The notes beneath the pieces are model-generated. The model saw nothing but the letters and a program-made list of their open reading frames with translations. It did no database searches and was not told where the DNA came from. Of a stretch of DNA of 64,000 nt, positions 39,400-48,141 are shown in pieces (the stretch's first letter is position 1; every line of letters starts with the position of its first letter). The position numbers and the translations under genes are program-made. Source of the DNA: Pseudomonas sp. MPC6 (GTDB lineage Bacteria > Pseudomonadota > Gammaproteobacteria > Pseudomonadales > Pseudomonadaceae); the NCBI RefSeq assembly GCF_006094435.1, contig NZ_CP034783.1, positions 1,329,001 to 1,393,000 of the forward strand, read 5' to 3'.

Positions 39400-40430
39400 G
39401 TCGGCACCTCGGCGATTTGCGGCTCGATGCTCGCGCGCTCTTCCTCGTCATCGCCGTACTCGGTGTTGAAGCTCTGCGCATCGAGCCCTTGCTCGCGCAG
39501 GTGGCGCACCAATACCCCGACCGAGCCGTGGGTGACCATGACCCGTTCGGCACCGGTTTGCTCGATGGCCCACAGCAGACCCGGCCAGTCGGCGTGGTCG
39601 GACAACACGAAGCCTCGGTCTACGCCGCGCCGCCGACGTGTGCCGCGCAAGCGCATCCAGCCGCTGGCAAAGCCGTCACTGTAGTCCCCGAAGCGGCGCA
39701 TCCAGGTGCTGCCGCCCGCCGAAGGCGGGGCCAGCACCAACGCCTTGCGTATCATGGGGTCGCTCTTTTTCAACTCGCCGGCGTAGATCGTTGGCGGTAG
39801 ATAAACACCGCTCTCGCGATACACCCGGTTCAAAGGTTCCACCGCACCATGCACCAGGATGGGGCCGAGGCTGGCGTCGATGCCGTGGAGAATGCGCTGG
39901 GCCTTGCCGAAGGCGTAGCAGAACAGCACGCTGGCCTTGTCGGCGGCGGCGTTGGCTTGCCACCACTGATTGATCTCGGCAAACACCTGCGCCTGGGGCT
40001 GCCAGCGATAGATCGGCAGGCCAAAGGTCGATTCGGTGATGAAGGTGTCGCAGCGCACGGGTTCGAACGGTGCGCAGGTGCCGTCGGGTTCAATCTTGTA
40101 ATCCCCCGAAGCGACCCAGACTTCGCCCCCGTACTCCAGGCGTACCTGGGCCGAACCGAGCACATGGCCGGCGGGGTGAAAGCTCAGAGTCACGCCATGG
40201 TGAGTCTGGGGTAGGCCGTAAGGCAGGGTTTGCAGGTTGATATCCGTCCCCAGGCGTGCGCGCAGGATGCCTTCGCCGGGAGCCGCCGCCAGATAGTGTT
40301 GGTTGCCGCCTTTGGCATGGTCGCCGTGGGCGTGCGTGATGACCGCCCGTTCGACCGGGCGCCAGGGGTCGATGTAGAAATCCCCGGCGGGGCAGTACAA
40401 ACCTTCTGGGCGGGCGATAACAAGGTCCAT
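39396..40430 (-). CDS. Ligase-associated DNA damage response exonuclease (MBL fold)
   Basis: 344 residues, metallo-beta-lactamase/beta-CASP type, related to SNM1 and Artemis nucleases. The HxHxDH metal motif is THAHGDHAKGG (His33, His35, Asp37, His38), with FHPAGHVLGSAQV and GDYKIEPDGT further on; the beta-CASP part includes SVLFCYAFGKAQRI and VLSDHADWPG near the end. ATG at 40430 (MDLVIARPEG) was chosen; a TTG at 40442 would add four residues. It begins the ligase operon. Confidence 0.92.
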   Translation of the reverse strand: MDLVIARPEGLYCPAGDFYIDPWRPVERAVITHAHGDHAKGGNQHYLAAAPGEGILRARLGTDINLQTLPYGLPQTHHGVTLSFHPAGHVLGSAQVRLEYGGEVWVASGDYKIEPDGTCAPFEPVRCDTFITESTFGLPIYRWQPQAQVFAEINQWWQANAAADKASVLFCYAFGKAQRILHGIDASLGPILVHGAVEPLNRVYRESGVYLPPTIYAGELKKSDPMIRKALVLAPPSAGGSTWMRRFGDYSDGFASGWMRLRGTRRRRGVDRGFVLSDHADWPGLLWAIEQTGAERVMVTHGSVGVLVRHLREQGLDAQSFNTEYGDDEEERASIEPQIAEVPT

Positions 40431-40523
40431 GTTTGTTACCAAATATGGAGGGATTTGTTAGCTATGAGGATGGCGCGAGGCGAGAAGTTCTATCGGTTTT
40501 TCAAAGCACGAATGACATTCAGC

Positions 40524-40613
40524 TGTGGGAGCGAGCCTGCTCGCGAAAGCGGTGTATCAGTCGACATCATTGGTGAATATCGGACCGAATTCGCGAGCAG
40601 GCTCGCTCCCACA
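40524..40613. repeat. REPIN
   Basis: TGTGGGAGCGAGCCTGCTCG and CGAGCAGGCTCGCTCCCACA, inverted, between the exonuclease and quiP-like genes. It uses GTGGGAGC/GCTCCCAC rather than the GTAGGAGC form. Confidence 0.9.
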
Positions 40614-40624
40614 TTGGAAGGGGG

Positions 40625-43075
40625 TTATTTGCCTGGTGTCAGGGTCAACCGCTTGCTCCCATACACCTTGTCAAAGTTCTGCGGCTGCATCGGCAGGCTC
40701 ATGTACTGGCCCTTGAGCCACGGATCGATGCTGTCCAGGTAATTGGCACTCGCCGGGTTGCCGGACTGGCCTGTGCTGTTCTGCCCCATCAACGGTTCAG
40801 CCAGGCCGAAGTCGACAATCAAGCGCATGGTCGGTGCCAGGGTGGTGTTGAAATCCTGGCCCCAGGCGAATGCCGCCGTGTTGAGGGTGGTGTGATCGCC
40901 ACCCGCCGGCAGCGGACCGCGCACGGTCTGGCCGCTGGCATTCTTCCATTCGTAGCGATGCAATTTGCCCCACTGCCAGGCGGTGTGATTGCCACCCAAC
41001 TGACTGTCGCCTGCGCTGATGGCTGCCGCTAGGCTGCGAGCGAGCATTGCCGGTTTGTCTTCTTTCTGCGGCGTGCGAACGTCATCCCAGAACGGGCTAT
41101 CCTCGCGCCCCAGCAGGTGATCGGCCTGGGCGGCATAGGACAACTTGCCGTTGGCGATAAAGGCTTTCCACGCCGGGCCGGTTTCCGGGCCCAGTTCGTC
41201 GAGGAAGATCTGCCGGGTGCTTTCCTGGAGGAACAGTTCGTAGATCGCTGCGTCGGCGGAGGTCGGGCTGAGTTTGCCGTCGAACGCCATCAAGCGGGTG
41301 TACGCCTCGCGCGCCTTGCCGCGATCGGCGTCCGGCAGCGCTTCAATGGCTTGCTTGAGCGGTTGGGCCATGCCGGGTGCCTGGAAGGTTTTTTTCAGCT
41401 TGGCGGCGAAAGTCGTCGTCTGATCGTATTGCATGGCGATCACGCTGCGGGTGTCGTGTTTGCCCGCGCCGGCCAGTTCGGCCATGCGTTCGCCACGTTC
41501 CGGTGCCGACCAGGAATTGGACAGTTGCATGCCATAGCCATGGGGAATGACCCGCTGGTTGGCGGTGCCGAGCCAGCCTTGGGCCGGGTCCTGGTCATAA
41601 GGATGCAGCATCGGATCGGCGTAACCGTCCCAATCGTAGCGGCCTTCCCAGCCCGGGGATGGCAGCAGGCCTTCGCCTTCGCGACGGTTCGGGTAGCGGC
41701 CGGTGACTTGCCAGCCGATGTTGCGGGCGTCGGCGAAGACCAGGTTCAGAGTAATGGCGCGGATTTCGCGGCTGGCATCCGAGGCTTTTTCGACATTCTG
41801 CGCCCGGGACAAGTCGAAAAACGCATCCAGGGTCTTGTCGTCGGTGAAATTCGGCGTCTGCAAGGCCAGGCCAAGGCCGTTGGCCAGCGCGGTGCCTTGG
41901 GCACTGTTGAGCAGCGGGCCATGGCGGGTCTCATACACCGCTTCGCGAATTGGCCGCTGGCCTTTGACGAAATAGCTTTCGTTACGCACGATCACCGGCT
42001 GCCATTTGCCGCCGACTTCGTAGGAAAGACCGTTGCCCTGGCGTTTGATCTTTTCCAGGAACAGGTCCTGGTTATCGCCCATGACCGAGGTCATGCTCCA
42101 GGCCACCTTGCCGTTGTAACCGCTCAGCACCATCGGCAAACCGGCGATGGTGACGCCGGACGCCTGGTACTTCGGCGCGCGAATCTGCACGTAACTGAAC
42201 AAGGACGGCACGCCCGGCGATCCATGGCTGTCGCTGGCCAGCAGGCTCTTACCGCTGCGGCTGCGTTGCGGGGCGATCGCCCAATTGTTCGATGAAGTGG
42301 CCCCCAGCAGGTTCAGATCGGACAGTTGGGCGGTGGCTTTGCTGATTTCCGCCAGGCCCGGAACCTGCCCGTTGAGCTTGATGCCCTGAAGTTTTTCGGC
42401 TTCGGCCACCGGCAGTTTTTCATCGGGGGCGGAGGGTGTCAGCCACGGCAGTTTGTCGGTGGTGACGGTTTGCGCCAGCATCAGCGAGGCAATTTCTTCC
42501 GGCAGGTTGGCCGATTGGCTGAAATTCAACAGGCAGAAAATCAGCGCCGAGTCTTCCGGTTTCCAGTATTCAGGTTTGTAGCCGGTAGCGGCGAGGTCCG
42601 CCGGCAGCTTGTCGCGGTAGCGGAACAGGTAGGCGTTGACGCCACGCGCGTAGACTTCGAAAAAGCGCTTGAGGCGCGGCGAAGATGCTTTGTACAGCTC
42701 GTCGGCGCTTTTCTTCAGATTGACCGCGCGCATGTAGCGGTCGGCGTCCAGCAGGTCCGGACCGGACATCTCCGACAGACGGCCCTGGGCCAGCAGGCGC
42801 AGGGTCACCATTTGGGTGACGCGGTCTGTGGCGTGCACATAGCCAAGGGAAAACAGCGCGTCATGGAAACTGTTGCTTTCGATCAACGGCACGCCCATGG
42901 CATTGCGTCGTACCGAAACGTTCTGCGCCAGTCCTTTGAGCGGTTGCACTCCGGCGGTCGGCGGGAGGGTGTCCTGGGTGTTCCTGGTCTGACAACCGGT
43001 CAGGCTCAAGACACCGGCCACTGCTGCGGCAACGCCGAACCGGGGAAGAAAATGTATGAGGGCTGGCGAGGCCAT
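40625..43075 (-). CDS. quiP: Penicillin-acylase family protein, probable acyl-homoserine lactone acylase QuiP
   Basis: 816 residues, an Ntn-hydrolase precursor cut into alpha and beta chains. The new N-terminus should be Ser262 in SSNNWAIAP, matching the S-N-x-W start of family beta chains. Enzymes of this group cleave penicillins or acyl-homoserine lactones; the neighbourhood matches that of P. aeruginosa QuiP (PA1032), which degrades long-chain signals. The N-terminus shows a lipobox (LTGC, Cys28), so it is probably membrane-anchored. Substrate is inferred. Confidence 0.82.
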   Translation of the reverse strand: MASPALIHFLPRFGVAAAVAGVLSLTGCQTRNTQDTLPPTAGVQPLKGLAQNVSVRRNAMGVPLIESNSFHDALFSLGYVHATDRVTQMVTLRLLAQGRLSEMSGPDLLDADRYMRAVNLKKSADELYKASSPRLKRFFEVYARGVNAYLFRYRDKLPADLAATGYKPEYWKPEDSALIFCLLNFSQSANLPEEIASLMLAQTVTTDKLPWLTPSAPDEKLPVAEAEKLQGIKLNGQVPGLAEISKATAQLSDLNLLGATSSNNWAIAPQRSRSGKSLLASDSHGSPGVPSLFSYVQIRAPKYQASGVTIAGLPMVLSGYNGKVAWSMTSVMGDNQDLFLEKIKRQGNGLSYEVGGKWQPVIVRNESYFVKGQRPIREAVYETRHGPLLNSAQGTALANGLGLALQTPNFTDDKTLDAFFDLSRAQNVEKASDASREIRAITLNLVFADARNIGWQVTGRYPNRREGEGLLPSPGWEGRYDWDGYADPMLHPYDQDPAQGWLGTANQRVIPHGYGMQLSNSWSAPERGERMAELAGAGKHDTRSVIAMQYDQTTTFAAKLKKTFQAPGMAQPLKQAIEALPDADRGKAREAYTRLMAFDGKLSPTSADAAIYELFLQESTRQIFLDELGPETGPAWKAFIANGKLSYAAQADHLLGREDSPFWDDVRTPQKEDKPAMLARSLAAAISAGDSQLGGNHTAWQWGKLHRYEWKNASGQTVRGPLPAGGDHTTLNTAAFAWGQDFNTTLAPTMRLIVDFGLAEPLMGQNSTGQSGNPASANYLDSIDPWLKGQYMSLPMQPQNFDKVYGSKRLTLTPGK

Positions 43076-43220
43076 GGCAAAGCTCCTGCGGGGGGTAGCG
43101 TCATTAAAGGCGCTACGTTAGTGAGCAGGAGGTGGCCGCGCAAGCAGCTTATTTCAGGATTTGTCTGCCAAGCCCAAAGTTCGCAGCCCGCGGGATGTTT
43201 GGGTTCAATGAAGATCCCCC

Positions 43221-43310
43221 TGCAGGCGCTGGCTTGCCAGCGAAAGCGGTCTATCAGCCAACACCTCTACTGAATGTGCCGCCGTCTTCGCCAGCAAGCC
43301 GGCTCCTACA
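43221..43310. repeat. REPIN (one degenerate arm)
   Basis: TGCAGGCGCTGGCTTGCCAG at the left, imperfect, and CAGCAAGCCGGCTCCTACA at the right. It lies upstream of the quiP-like gene and downstream of the SEC-C gene. Confidence 0.8.
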
Positions 43311-43342
43311 CGGGATTGGTGGCGTTCACCGATCCGTTGTTC

Positions 43343-43561
43343 TCAAGCCCCGTGGCATTTCTTGAATTTCTTGCCGTTGCCGCACGGGCAAGGGTCGTTG
43401 CGGCCGACGTCTTTCAGGGCGTTGCGCACCGGTTCCTGCTGGGCGTGGCCGCAGTTCGGGCCGTGGACATGGCCATGGTCGTGATCATGGTGCTCATGAT
43501 GCTCGTGATGGTCATGATCGTGGTTGCAGTCAGGGCCATGGACATGGGGTTGCTGGGTCAT
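43343..43561 (-). CDS. His-rich SEC-C motif protein
   Basis: 72 residues. The first half is a His/Asp/Glu-rich metal-binding-like stretch ([20 protein letters not shown] and [15 protein letters not shown]), the second half a SEC-C zinc knuckle ([17 protein letters not shown]). SEC-C binds one zinc ion and in SecA contacts SecB. The function of the stand-alone form is unknown; a metal-handling or zinc chaperone role is a guess. The start overlaps the stop of the LEA2 gene (43558-43561), so the two are coupled. Confidence 0.8.
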   Translation of the reverse strand: MTQQPHVHGPDCNHDHDHHEHHEHHDHDHGHVHGPNCGHAQQEPVRNALKDVGRNDPCPCGNGKKFKKCHGA

Positions 43562-44052
43562 CGAAGTTGCTCCGGAATTAAATCGGCGGGGATTATCACG
43601 CCATTGCGCGCCAGGTGCACGTAGTGCGCGATGAATAAACCGGTTTCCATTTCACCCTCCAGTCGATAGGGGATGGGCTGATCGGGTTTCTTCAGCAGTT
43701 TCACCACGTCCCGGACCTTGGGCCACAGGTTGGTGCGGATCGGCACCTTGAAGTACGCGCTGCGCTTGGGACCGACCGTAAACCAGTGTTCGTGCTCGCC
43801 TTCGGTCAGCAGCAGGTCGCCCAGGTGAATCCGGTATTCGAGGCCGCGCACCGTCAGGTCACTGTCATTGGGGTTGTCGACGCGAAAGTACAGGAGGAAT
43901 CGTTGCTGCATCAGTTTGGCCTGGACGACTTCGACCTTGACCAGGTGCACCTGTGGCTCCGGCCCGTCGTCGCTGAACCATGACGCACAGCCGCCGAGCC
44001 CCGCAAACAGGAGCAGCGTAAAGAGATGAAGTACGAGTCGTCGGGTGACCAT
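43558..44052 (-). CDS. LEA type 2 family lipoprotein
   Basis: 164 residues with a lipobox (LGGC, Cys22) and a water-stress/LEA14-like beta domain ([51 protein letters not shown] in parts). The N-P-N-D turn is the family hallmark. Homologues in pseudomonads are uncharacterised periplasmic lipoproteins. ATG at 44052 gives the signal peptide; the frame is open to 44088 but without signal features. Confidence 0.83.
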   Translation of the reverse strand: MVTRRLVLHLFTLLLFAGLGGCASWFSDDGPEPQVHLVKVEVVQAKLMQQRFLLYFRVDNPNDSDLTVRGLEYRIHLGDLLLTEGEHEHWFTVGPKRSAYFKVPIRTNLWPKVRDVVKLLKKPDQPIPYRLEGEMETGLFIAHYVHLARNGVIIPADLIPEQLR

Positions 44053-44086
44053 GGTCGTGTTCTCCCTTGAACTCCAGTCTAGCCCC

Positions 44087-44178
44087 AAAAGATCGCAGCC
44101 TGCGGCAGCTCCTGCATTGGATTGGCGTAAACCCGTAGGGGCTGCGGAAGGCTCGGGCCGCGTTCCGACGATCTTTTG
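44087..44178. repeat. REP pair of the 'AAGATCGCAGCCT' type, degenerate
   Basis: AAAAGATCGCAGCCTGCGGC ...GCTCCTGC, then a diverged inverse GTAGGGGCTGCGG...GACGATCTTTTGG. It is the same class as at 28127 but more decayed. Confidence 0.75.
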
Positions 44179-44186
44179 GCGTTACC

Positions 44187-44663
44187 TCAAGTGGCGAAAT
44201 ACCCCGCGCAACACTTCTTGAACTTCTGCCCGCTGGCGCACGGGCAGGCATCGTTGCGCCCGGCCTTCAGTTGCACGGTGGGATCGATGAAGTACCAGTG
44301 GCCGGCGTTCTGCACGAACGAGGAGCGTTCGCGGTGGCTGTGTTCGCCGCCGCCGTCGTGCCAGCGCGCGGTGAAGGTGACGAACGCGTGTTCCGGCTGG
44401 CCGCCGAGCACCTCGGCGCTTTCCACATCCAGGCCCAGCCAGGTGCTTTGGGCGCTCCAGTCGCTGATGGACTGCCGGTCCAGGCCCGCTTGTTGCGCGG
44501 GCAGGGTGGTCGCCACCAGGTAATCGATCAGGCCCAGCACATAGGCGCTGTAGCGCGAACGCATCAAGGCTTCGGCACAAGGCGCCGGATGCCCTGCATG
44601 GTAATGACCGCAGCAGGCGTCAAGCAGGGTGCCGCTGCCGCAAGGACAAATAGAAGTGCTCAT
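44187..44663 (-). CDS. YchJ-like SEC-C domain protein (UPF0225)
   Basis: 158 residues with a SEC-C knuckle at each end ([17 protein letters not shown] near residue 6 and [18 protein letters not shown] near the C-terminus) and a nuclear-transport-factor-2-like core ([23 protein letters not shown], in parts). This is the E. coli YchJ layout; its cellular role is not settled. ATG at 44663 ([11 protein letters not shown]) fits the family. It overlaps no gene but follows the DUF6231 stop by only 4 bases. Confidence 0.9.
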   Translation of the reverse strand: MSTSICPCGSGTLLDACCGHYHAGHPAPCAEALMRSRYSAYVLGLIDYLVATTLPAQQAGLDRQSISDWSAQSTWLGLDVESAEVLGGQPEHAFVTFTARWHDGGGEHSHRERSSFVQNAGHWYFIDPTVQLKAGRNDACPCASGQKFKKCCAGYFAT

Positions 44664-44667
44664 TGCG

Positions 44668-45165
44668 TTACCACCAATATTTCCCGAAATTTTCCGGATT
44701 GGCCCAGAACCGCGAATTGAGCCAGTCGGGTACTTGTTTGTAGTCAAGCAGATCATAGGTAAACAGGGTCAGCACCTGTTCGTCGCGCTGGAAGCGTTCG
44801 CTGGCTTGCAGGGCCAGGGAGAAGAAGTCGGTCTCTTGCCAGCCACTGGCCGGCAAGTCCGCCAGCACCGCGATGCGGCTGGCATTGAGGTTGCGTATCC
44901 CGCCCAACAGGTTCAGGCCATCGCGCTTGGGCAAATGTTCCAGGCAATCGACCACCAGCGCCAGGTCAAACCGGCGTGCCGCCAGGTCGTCCGGCAACGG
45001 TCCAGGTGCCGCATGGGCCACGCAGGTGTCCGGATGGGCGAGCTTGAACGCTTCAAGCGCGGGGAATTCGCTGGCGCCAATCAGCAACAAACGCGCCGGG
45101 GCGTAACGATCAAGCAATGCGGCCAGCGCCTGCTGGGGCGTGCGCGGAGAAATACCTGCAATCAT
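44668..45165 (-). CDS. DUF6231-like, methyltransferase-fold protein
   Basis: 165 residues. A Rossmann-type first strand (ARLLLIGAS) and a later [14 protein letters not shown] resemble motifs I and II of class I SAM methyltransferases, but the Gly-rich loop is incomplete, so activity is doubtful. The C-terminus is aromatic ([14 protein letters not shown]). I recall this as the DUF6231 family of pseudomonads, always next to ychJ. The 4-base spacing suggests co-transcription. Confidence 0.7.
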   Translation of the reverse strand: MIAGISPRTPQQALAALLDRYAPARLLLIGASEFPALEAFKLAHPDTCVAHAAPGPLPDDLAARRFDLALVVDCLEHLPKRDGLNLLGGIRNLNASRIAVLADLPASGWQETDFFSLALQASERFQRDEQVLTLFTYDLLDYKQVPDWLNSRFWANPENFGKYWW

Positions 45166-45357
45166 CGAATATCCTCAATCAGAGTGCCAAGACTAGCCTG
45201 CCCACAGGTCCAGATACAGAGCTGGGTACAGTCAAAAGTGTCGATCAGCCGCGAATACGGGACTAAACAGCACTGGCCTATTGCTGGCGGAGATTAATGC
45301 TGGGGTCTTTACTCCCTAGAATCGGTCTTCAAGCCGATCCCCTCAGGAGAAAACTAG

Positions 45358-46053
45358 ATGAGCATAGTTCGGACAGCATTACCCTTGGTTCTGCTAACCA
45401 GTGTGTTGACTGGTTGCGCAGGTTTGCAGAAGACCGACTGGCCGACCTGTGCGGCGGTCGGTGGTGTCGTTGGTGCGGGTCTTGGCGCGACCGAGAGTTC
45501 GGCATGGGCAGGGTATGGCGCGCTGCTGATCGGCGGCACGGCTGCGGCCTATTGCTGGGTTCACGGTGATGGCGACGAAGACGGCGACGGTGTGCCGGAC
45601 AGCCGCGACAAGTGCCCGGGCACGCCTCGAGGCGTACGGGTCGACGCCGACGGTTGCCCTCCACCGGTGCCGGCGCCAGTGGTCGAAGAGGTCGTTGTGG
45701 TCAAGGAAGAAGTCATCGTCATTCGCGACGTTCATTTCCAGTTCGACAAAGCCACGCTGACGCCTTCCGATAAAGAAGTACTCAACACAATCGCCACTCG
45801 CCTGAAACAGGAGTCCAGCACTGCCCAGTTGACCGTCACCGGTCACACCGACAGTGTAGGCAGTGATGCCTATAACCAGAAACTGTCGGATCGTCGGGCG
45901 CACTCGGTGGTTGAGTACCTGATCTCCCAAGGCGTACCCCGCAGCGAGTTCGTATCTGTTGCCGGTGCCGGTGAAAGCCAGCCGGTGGCCGATAACAAAA
46001 CCGCTGACGGCCGTGCGCTGAACCGTCGCACCGAGATCAAAATCAACCGCTAG
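45358..46053 (+). CDS. OmpA-family lipoprotein
   Basis: 231 residues. Lipobox LTGC (Cys20); a short Gly-rich hydrophobic region (GGVVGAGLGATE, IGGTAAAYCW) follows, then a thrombospondin type 3-like Asp repeat (GDGDEDGDGVPDSRDKCPG) and the OmpA peptidoglycan-binding domain from about residue 115 (VHFQFDKATLTPSDKEVL, GHTDSVGSDAYNQKLSDRRA, ALNRRTEIKI). It should tether the outer membrane to the murein. The order after ychJ matches P. aeruginosa PA1041. Confidence 0.93.
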   Translation: MSIVRTALPLVLLTSVLTGCAGLQKTDWPTCAAVGGVVGAGLGATESSAWAGYGALLIGGTAAAYCWVHGDGDEDGDGVPDSRDKCPGTPRGVRVDADGCPPPVPAPVVEEVVVVKEEVIVIRDVHFQFDKATLTPSDKEVLNTIATRLKQESSTAQLTVTGHTDSVGSDAYNQKLSDRRAHSVVEYLISQGVPRSEFVSVAGAGESQPVADNKTADGRALNRRTEIKINR

Positions 46054-46099
46054 GCCCCTCGCATTCCGCGGCTTGTGCAGTCGCGGATGCGGTCCTTTA

Positions 46100-46135
46100 C
46101 TCCTGTGTAACCGGCATCGGCCGGTCACACAGGAG
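46100..46135 (+). terminator. Hairpin after the OmpA gene
   Basis: CTCCTGTGTAACCGG pairs with CCGGTCACACAGGAG around CATCGG, 47 bases past the stop. The T run is poor, so termination strength is uncertain. Confidence 0.55.
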
Positions 46136-46139
46136 CTTT

Positions 46140-46407
46140 CACCATAAGTGTTCTTACACGTCCAGCCTGACCCCTTCCGCGCAAAGCAAGCGGGATGCGC
46201 TGATGAGCAAACTGCAAAACGCCGGTGTGGTGGGCATCAAGGCGATCGGTCATGCCGACGGCACATCAATCGCTCAAGCCCGTAATAGAGCCGTCGGACA
46301 GCCATGGTGGTCGATCTGGCGGCCATTCGGCACCTTCATGAAGAATTTGCCATTGCCCTCTGGCTTATCCCGTGTGGAAGCCGTTACTGTGCGTGCAAAG
46401 AATAATT
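46140..46407 (+). pseudogene. Frameshifted remnant of an OmpA-like domain
   Basis: Reading through the ATG at 46203 and upstream gives SLTPSAQSKRDALMSKLQNA, then VVGIKAIGHADGT and AQARNRAV, which follow the OmpA domain pattern (L..sAq..ld.l...L, ...I.v.GHaDg, ...R..aV). The frame is then lost, and a continuation RRTAMVVDLAAIRH, typical of the next helix, appears in another frame, ending at a stop near 46407. Part of this could be called as a 74-residue ORF (46203-46427), but I regard it as decay. Confidence 0.5.
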
Positions 46408-46423
46408 CTCAACGGGTGAGCGT

Positions 46424-46702
46424 ATGAAGGTGTTCTGGTGGCTGGGGAAGCTGTTGACCCTGCTGTTCTGGCTGGTAGTGCTGGTCAACCTGCTCGTGCC
46501 GTTTGTCTATCCGCTGCACGTGTTGGTCAATATGGCCGGCAGCCTGCTGGCAGGCCTTCATCTGCTGGAGGCGGTGTTCTGCTTTCGCAGCCTCAGAGGC
46601 CGCGCCCACCCTTGGCTTGATCGCCTGAAGGTGCTCTTTTTCGGTGTTTACCACCTGCAAACCATCCCGGCTCCTACCGTATCGAAGGCTTCCCATGCGT
46701 AA
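46424..46702 (+). CDS. DUF1145 membrane protein
   Basis: 92 residues with two to three hydrophobic segments (LLTLLFWLVVLVNLLVPF; LHVLVNMAGSLLAGLHLL). Family DUF1145, function unknown. ATG at 46424 follows an ACGGGTGAGCGT region. The 3' end overlaps the start of the collagen-like gene by 8 bases, suggesting co-translation. Confidence 0.8.
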   Translation: MKVFWWLGKLLTLLFWLVVLVNLLVPFVYPLHVLVNMAGSLLAGLHLLEAVFCFRSLRGRAHPWLDRLKVLFFGVYHLQTIPAPTVSKASHA

Positions 46703-47453
46703 ACTCTGTCTGCTCGCCGCACTCGTCAGCCCATTGGCCTGCGCTCAGGTGGTAAGCGTCGAAACCAATTCGCTGATGCGCTTGCCCAACACCGCCAGCA
46801 CCTTGCGCCTGGAACGCCTGGAAGTGGCCGATTATGGCACTTTGCTAATCCCGTCGAACGTGACCGAAGTGAGCGTCGACCAACTGCACCTGGGGCGCGA
46901 AGCGCGGATCGCGATCGTGCCCAGCGAACAGGCACTGGCGCTGAAAGTCAGTCGTGCCCAATTGGCCGAAGGCAGCCAGATCACCGCGCGCGGTGCGCCG
47001 GGCACCTTCCTCAAGGCTGCCCGTGCCGGGCGCAACCTGACGTTGCAGATCAAGACGCTGGATGCGCCGCAATTGTCGGTAGACGCTCGCGGTGGCGCCG
47101 GCGCACCGGGGTTTGTCGGTCTGGATGGGGCCAACGGGCAGGCACCGGGTTGCACCTGGGGCCAGGCCGGTCGCGGAGCCGATGGCACCAATGGCAGCGA
47201 CGGCCAGCCGGGGGCCGCGGGTGCGCTGGTCCGGCTGGAAGTGCCGCGCGATTACCCGGCGGAACGGATCAAGGTCCAGGTCGCGGGCGGTGCCGGTGGC
47301 ATGGCCGGACCCGGCGGCAAGCCGGGGGCGGGTGGCAAGGCCAAGGGCTGCCTGGTGTACAAGGCCGATGGCGGCAAGAACGGGCGCCCAGGGGCTGATG
47401 GCCAGCCAGGGCCTGCGGGTGCGGAAGGTTCGGTGACTGTCCAGCGGTTGTAA
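46695..47453 (+). CDS. Secreted protein with collagen-like Gly-X-Y segments
   Basis: 252 residues with a signal peptide (MRKLCLLAALVSPLACA). The first ~110 residues are a beta-rich region with repeating 'adhesin-like' strands (LRLERLEVADYGTLLIP, VSVDQLHLG). From about residue 135 there are four Gly-X-Y-like runs: GAPGFVGLDGANGQ, GADGTNGSDGQPGAAG, GGAGGMAGPGGKPGAGG and GKNGRPGADGQPGPAG, separated by Cys-containing inserts. Such sequences may form triple helices or extended coils at the surface. No exact family is known to me. Confidence 0.75.
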   Translation: MRKLCLLAALVSPLACAQVVSVETNSLMRLPNTASTLRLERLEVADYGTLLIPSNVTEVSVDQLHLGREARIAIVPSEQALALKVSRAQLAEGSQITARGAPGTFLKAARAGRNLTLQIKTLDAPQLSVDARGGAGAPGFVGLDGANGQAPGCTWGQAGRGADGTNGSDGQPGAAGALVRLEVPRDYPAERIKVQVAGGAGGMAGPGGKPGAGGKAKGCLVYKADGGKNGRPGADGQPGPAGAEGSVTVQRL

Positions 47454-47492
47454 TCCATTTCCTGAGATGTGTGTCGTCTGATCGATTGTCTT

Positions 47493-47583
47493 CGTGCGCA
47501 AGCCACGCTCCCACAGGTTCTGAGTCGTTCAACACATTTGTGAACAACTCAGAACCTGTGGCAGCGTGGCTTGCCCGCGATGA
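47493..47583. repeat. Long nested inverted repeat
   Basis: Outer arms CGCAAGCCACGCTCCCACAG and GTGGCAGCGTGGCTTGCCCG, inner arms CAGGTTCTGAGT / ACTCAGAACCTG and GTTCA / TGAAC. This is a REP-like element whose inverted repeat extends much further inward than in the others here. Confidence 0.8.
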
Positions 47584-47599
47584 CGTCATCCCGGCCGCC

Positions 47600-48064
47600 T
47601 CAAAACATCGGACGCGCCGCAGCAATTGCCACCAGCACCAGCCCGACCACCAGATTGATCCCCACCAACCGGCGAATCCTCCCCAGCACCGCCGCCCCCG
47701 TCGGCCAATCCTGCGCCGTTACCGCAACACGCAACTCAGGCAACATCAATGCCTGGATCCGGATAAACAGCGCAGTCATCACCACATACAAGCCCATCAT
47801 CACCTGCACATAACGTGGCGCGGCCTCAAACCCGGCGTACTGCAGATGAATCATGCCCACGCCGCTGATCGGCAAAAGCACCACCGCCACCCAGACCCAG
47901 CGGAAAAATCCTTGAAACACTTCGACCCACAGTTTCAACCGGGCAGGCCCCTCCAGCGCCTTCATCGCGGCAGGCCGCAAGACCATCCAGGCGAAAAACA
48001 TGCCGCCGACCCAGACCAGGGCGGACAGGACATGCAGGGTATAAACGATGCCAAAAGGTGTCAT
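47600..48064 (-). CDS. CopD-family membrane protein
   Basis: 154 residues with four membrane segments and conserved His (YTLHVLSALVWVGGMFFAW; near residues 11, and GVGMIHLQYAGF). CopD-domain proteins are related to copper-resistance membrane proteins; this small form is uncharacterised. It is divergent from dinG, with a LexA-type box in the shared region, so it may also be damage-inducible. Confidence 0.8.
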   Translation of the reverse strand: MTPFGIVYTLHVLSALVWVGGMFFAWMVLRPAAMKALEGPARLKLWVEVFQGFFRWVWVAVVLLPISGVGMIHLQYAGFEAAPRYVQVMMGLYVVMTALFIRIQALMLPELRVAVTAQDWPTGAAVLGRIRRLVGINLVVGLVLVAIAAARPMF

Positions 48065-48125
48065 TGAGGTACTCCGTTCTGCGCGGGATTAATTAGCGGG
48101 GTATGATAGCGACCGAACCGAACCA

Positions 48126-48141
48126 CTGAAAATTTATCCAG
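48126..48141. promoter_or_regulatory. Candidate LexA box between the CopD gene and dinG
   Basis: CTGAAAATTTATCCAG has the CTG-N10-CAG frame and an AT-rich core, though less regular than the recA and dinB boxes. It is 23 bases before the dinG start. Confidence 0.6.

Noticed and set aside
29741..43310. LHR region as a phage-defence island
   Set aside because: The genes match the known ligase-associated DNA damage response set and there is no toxin, effector or mobile gene beside them; composition is like the rest of the window.
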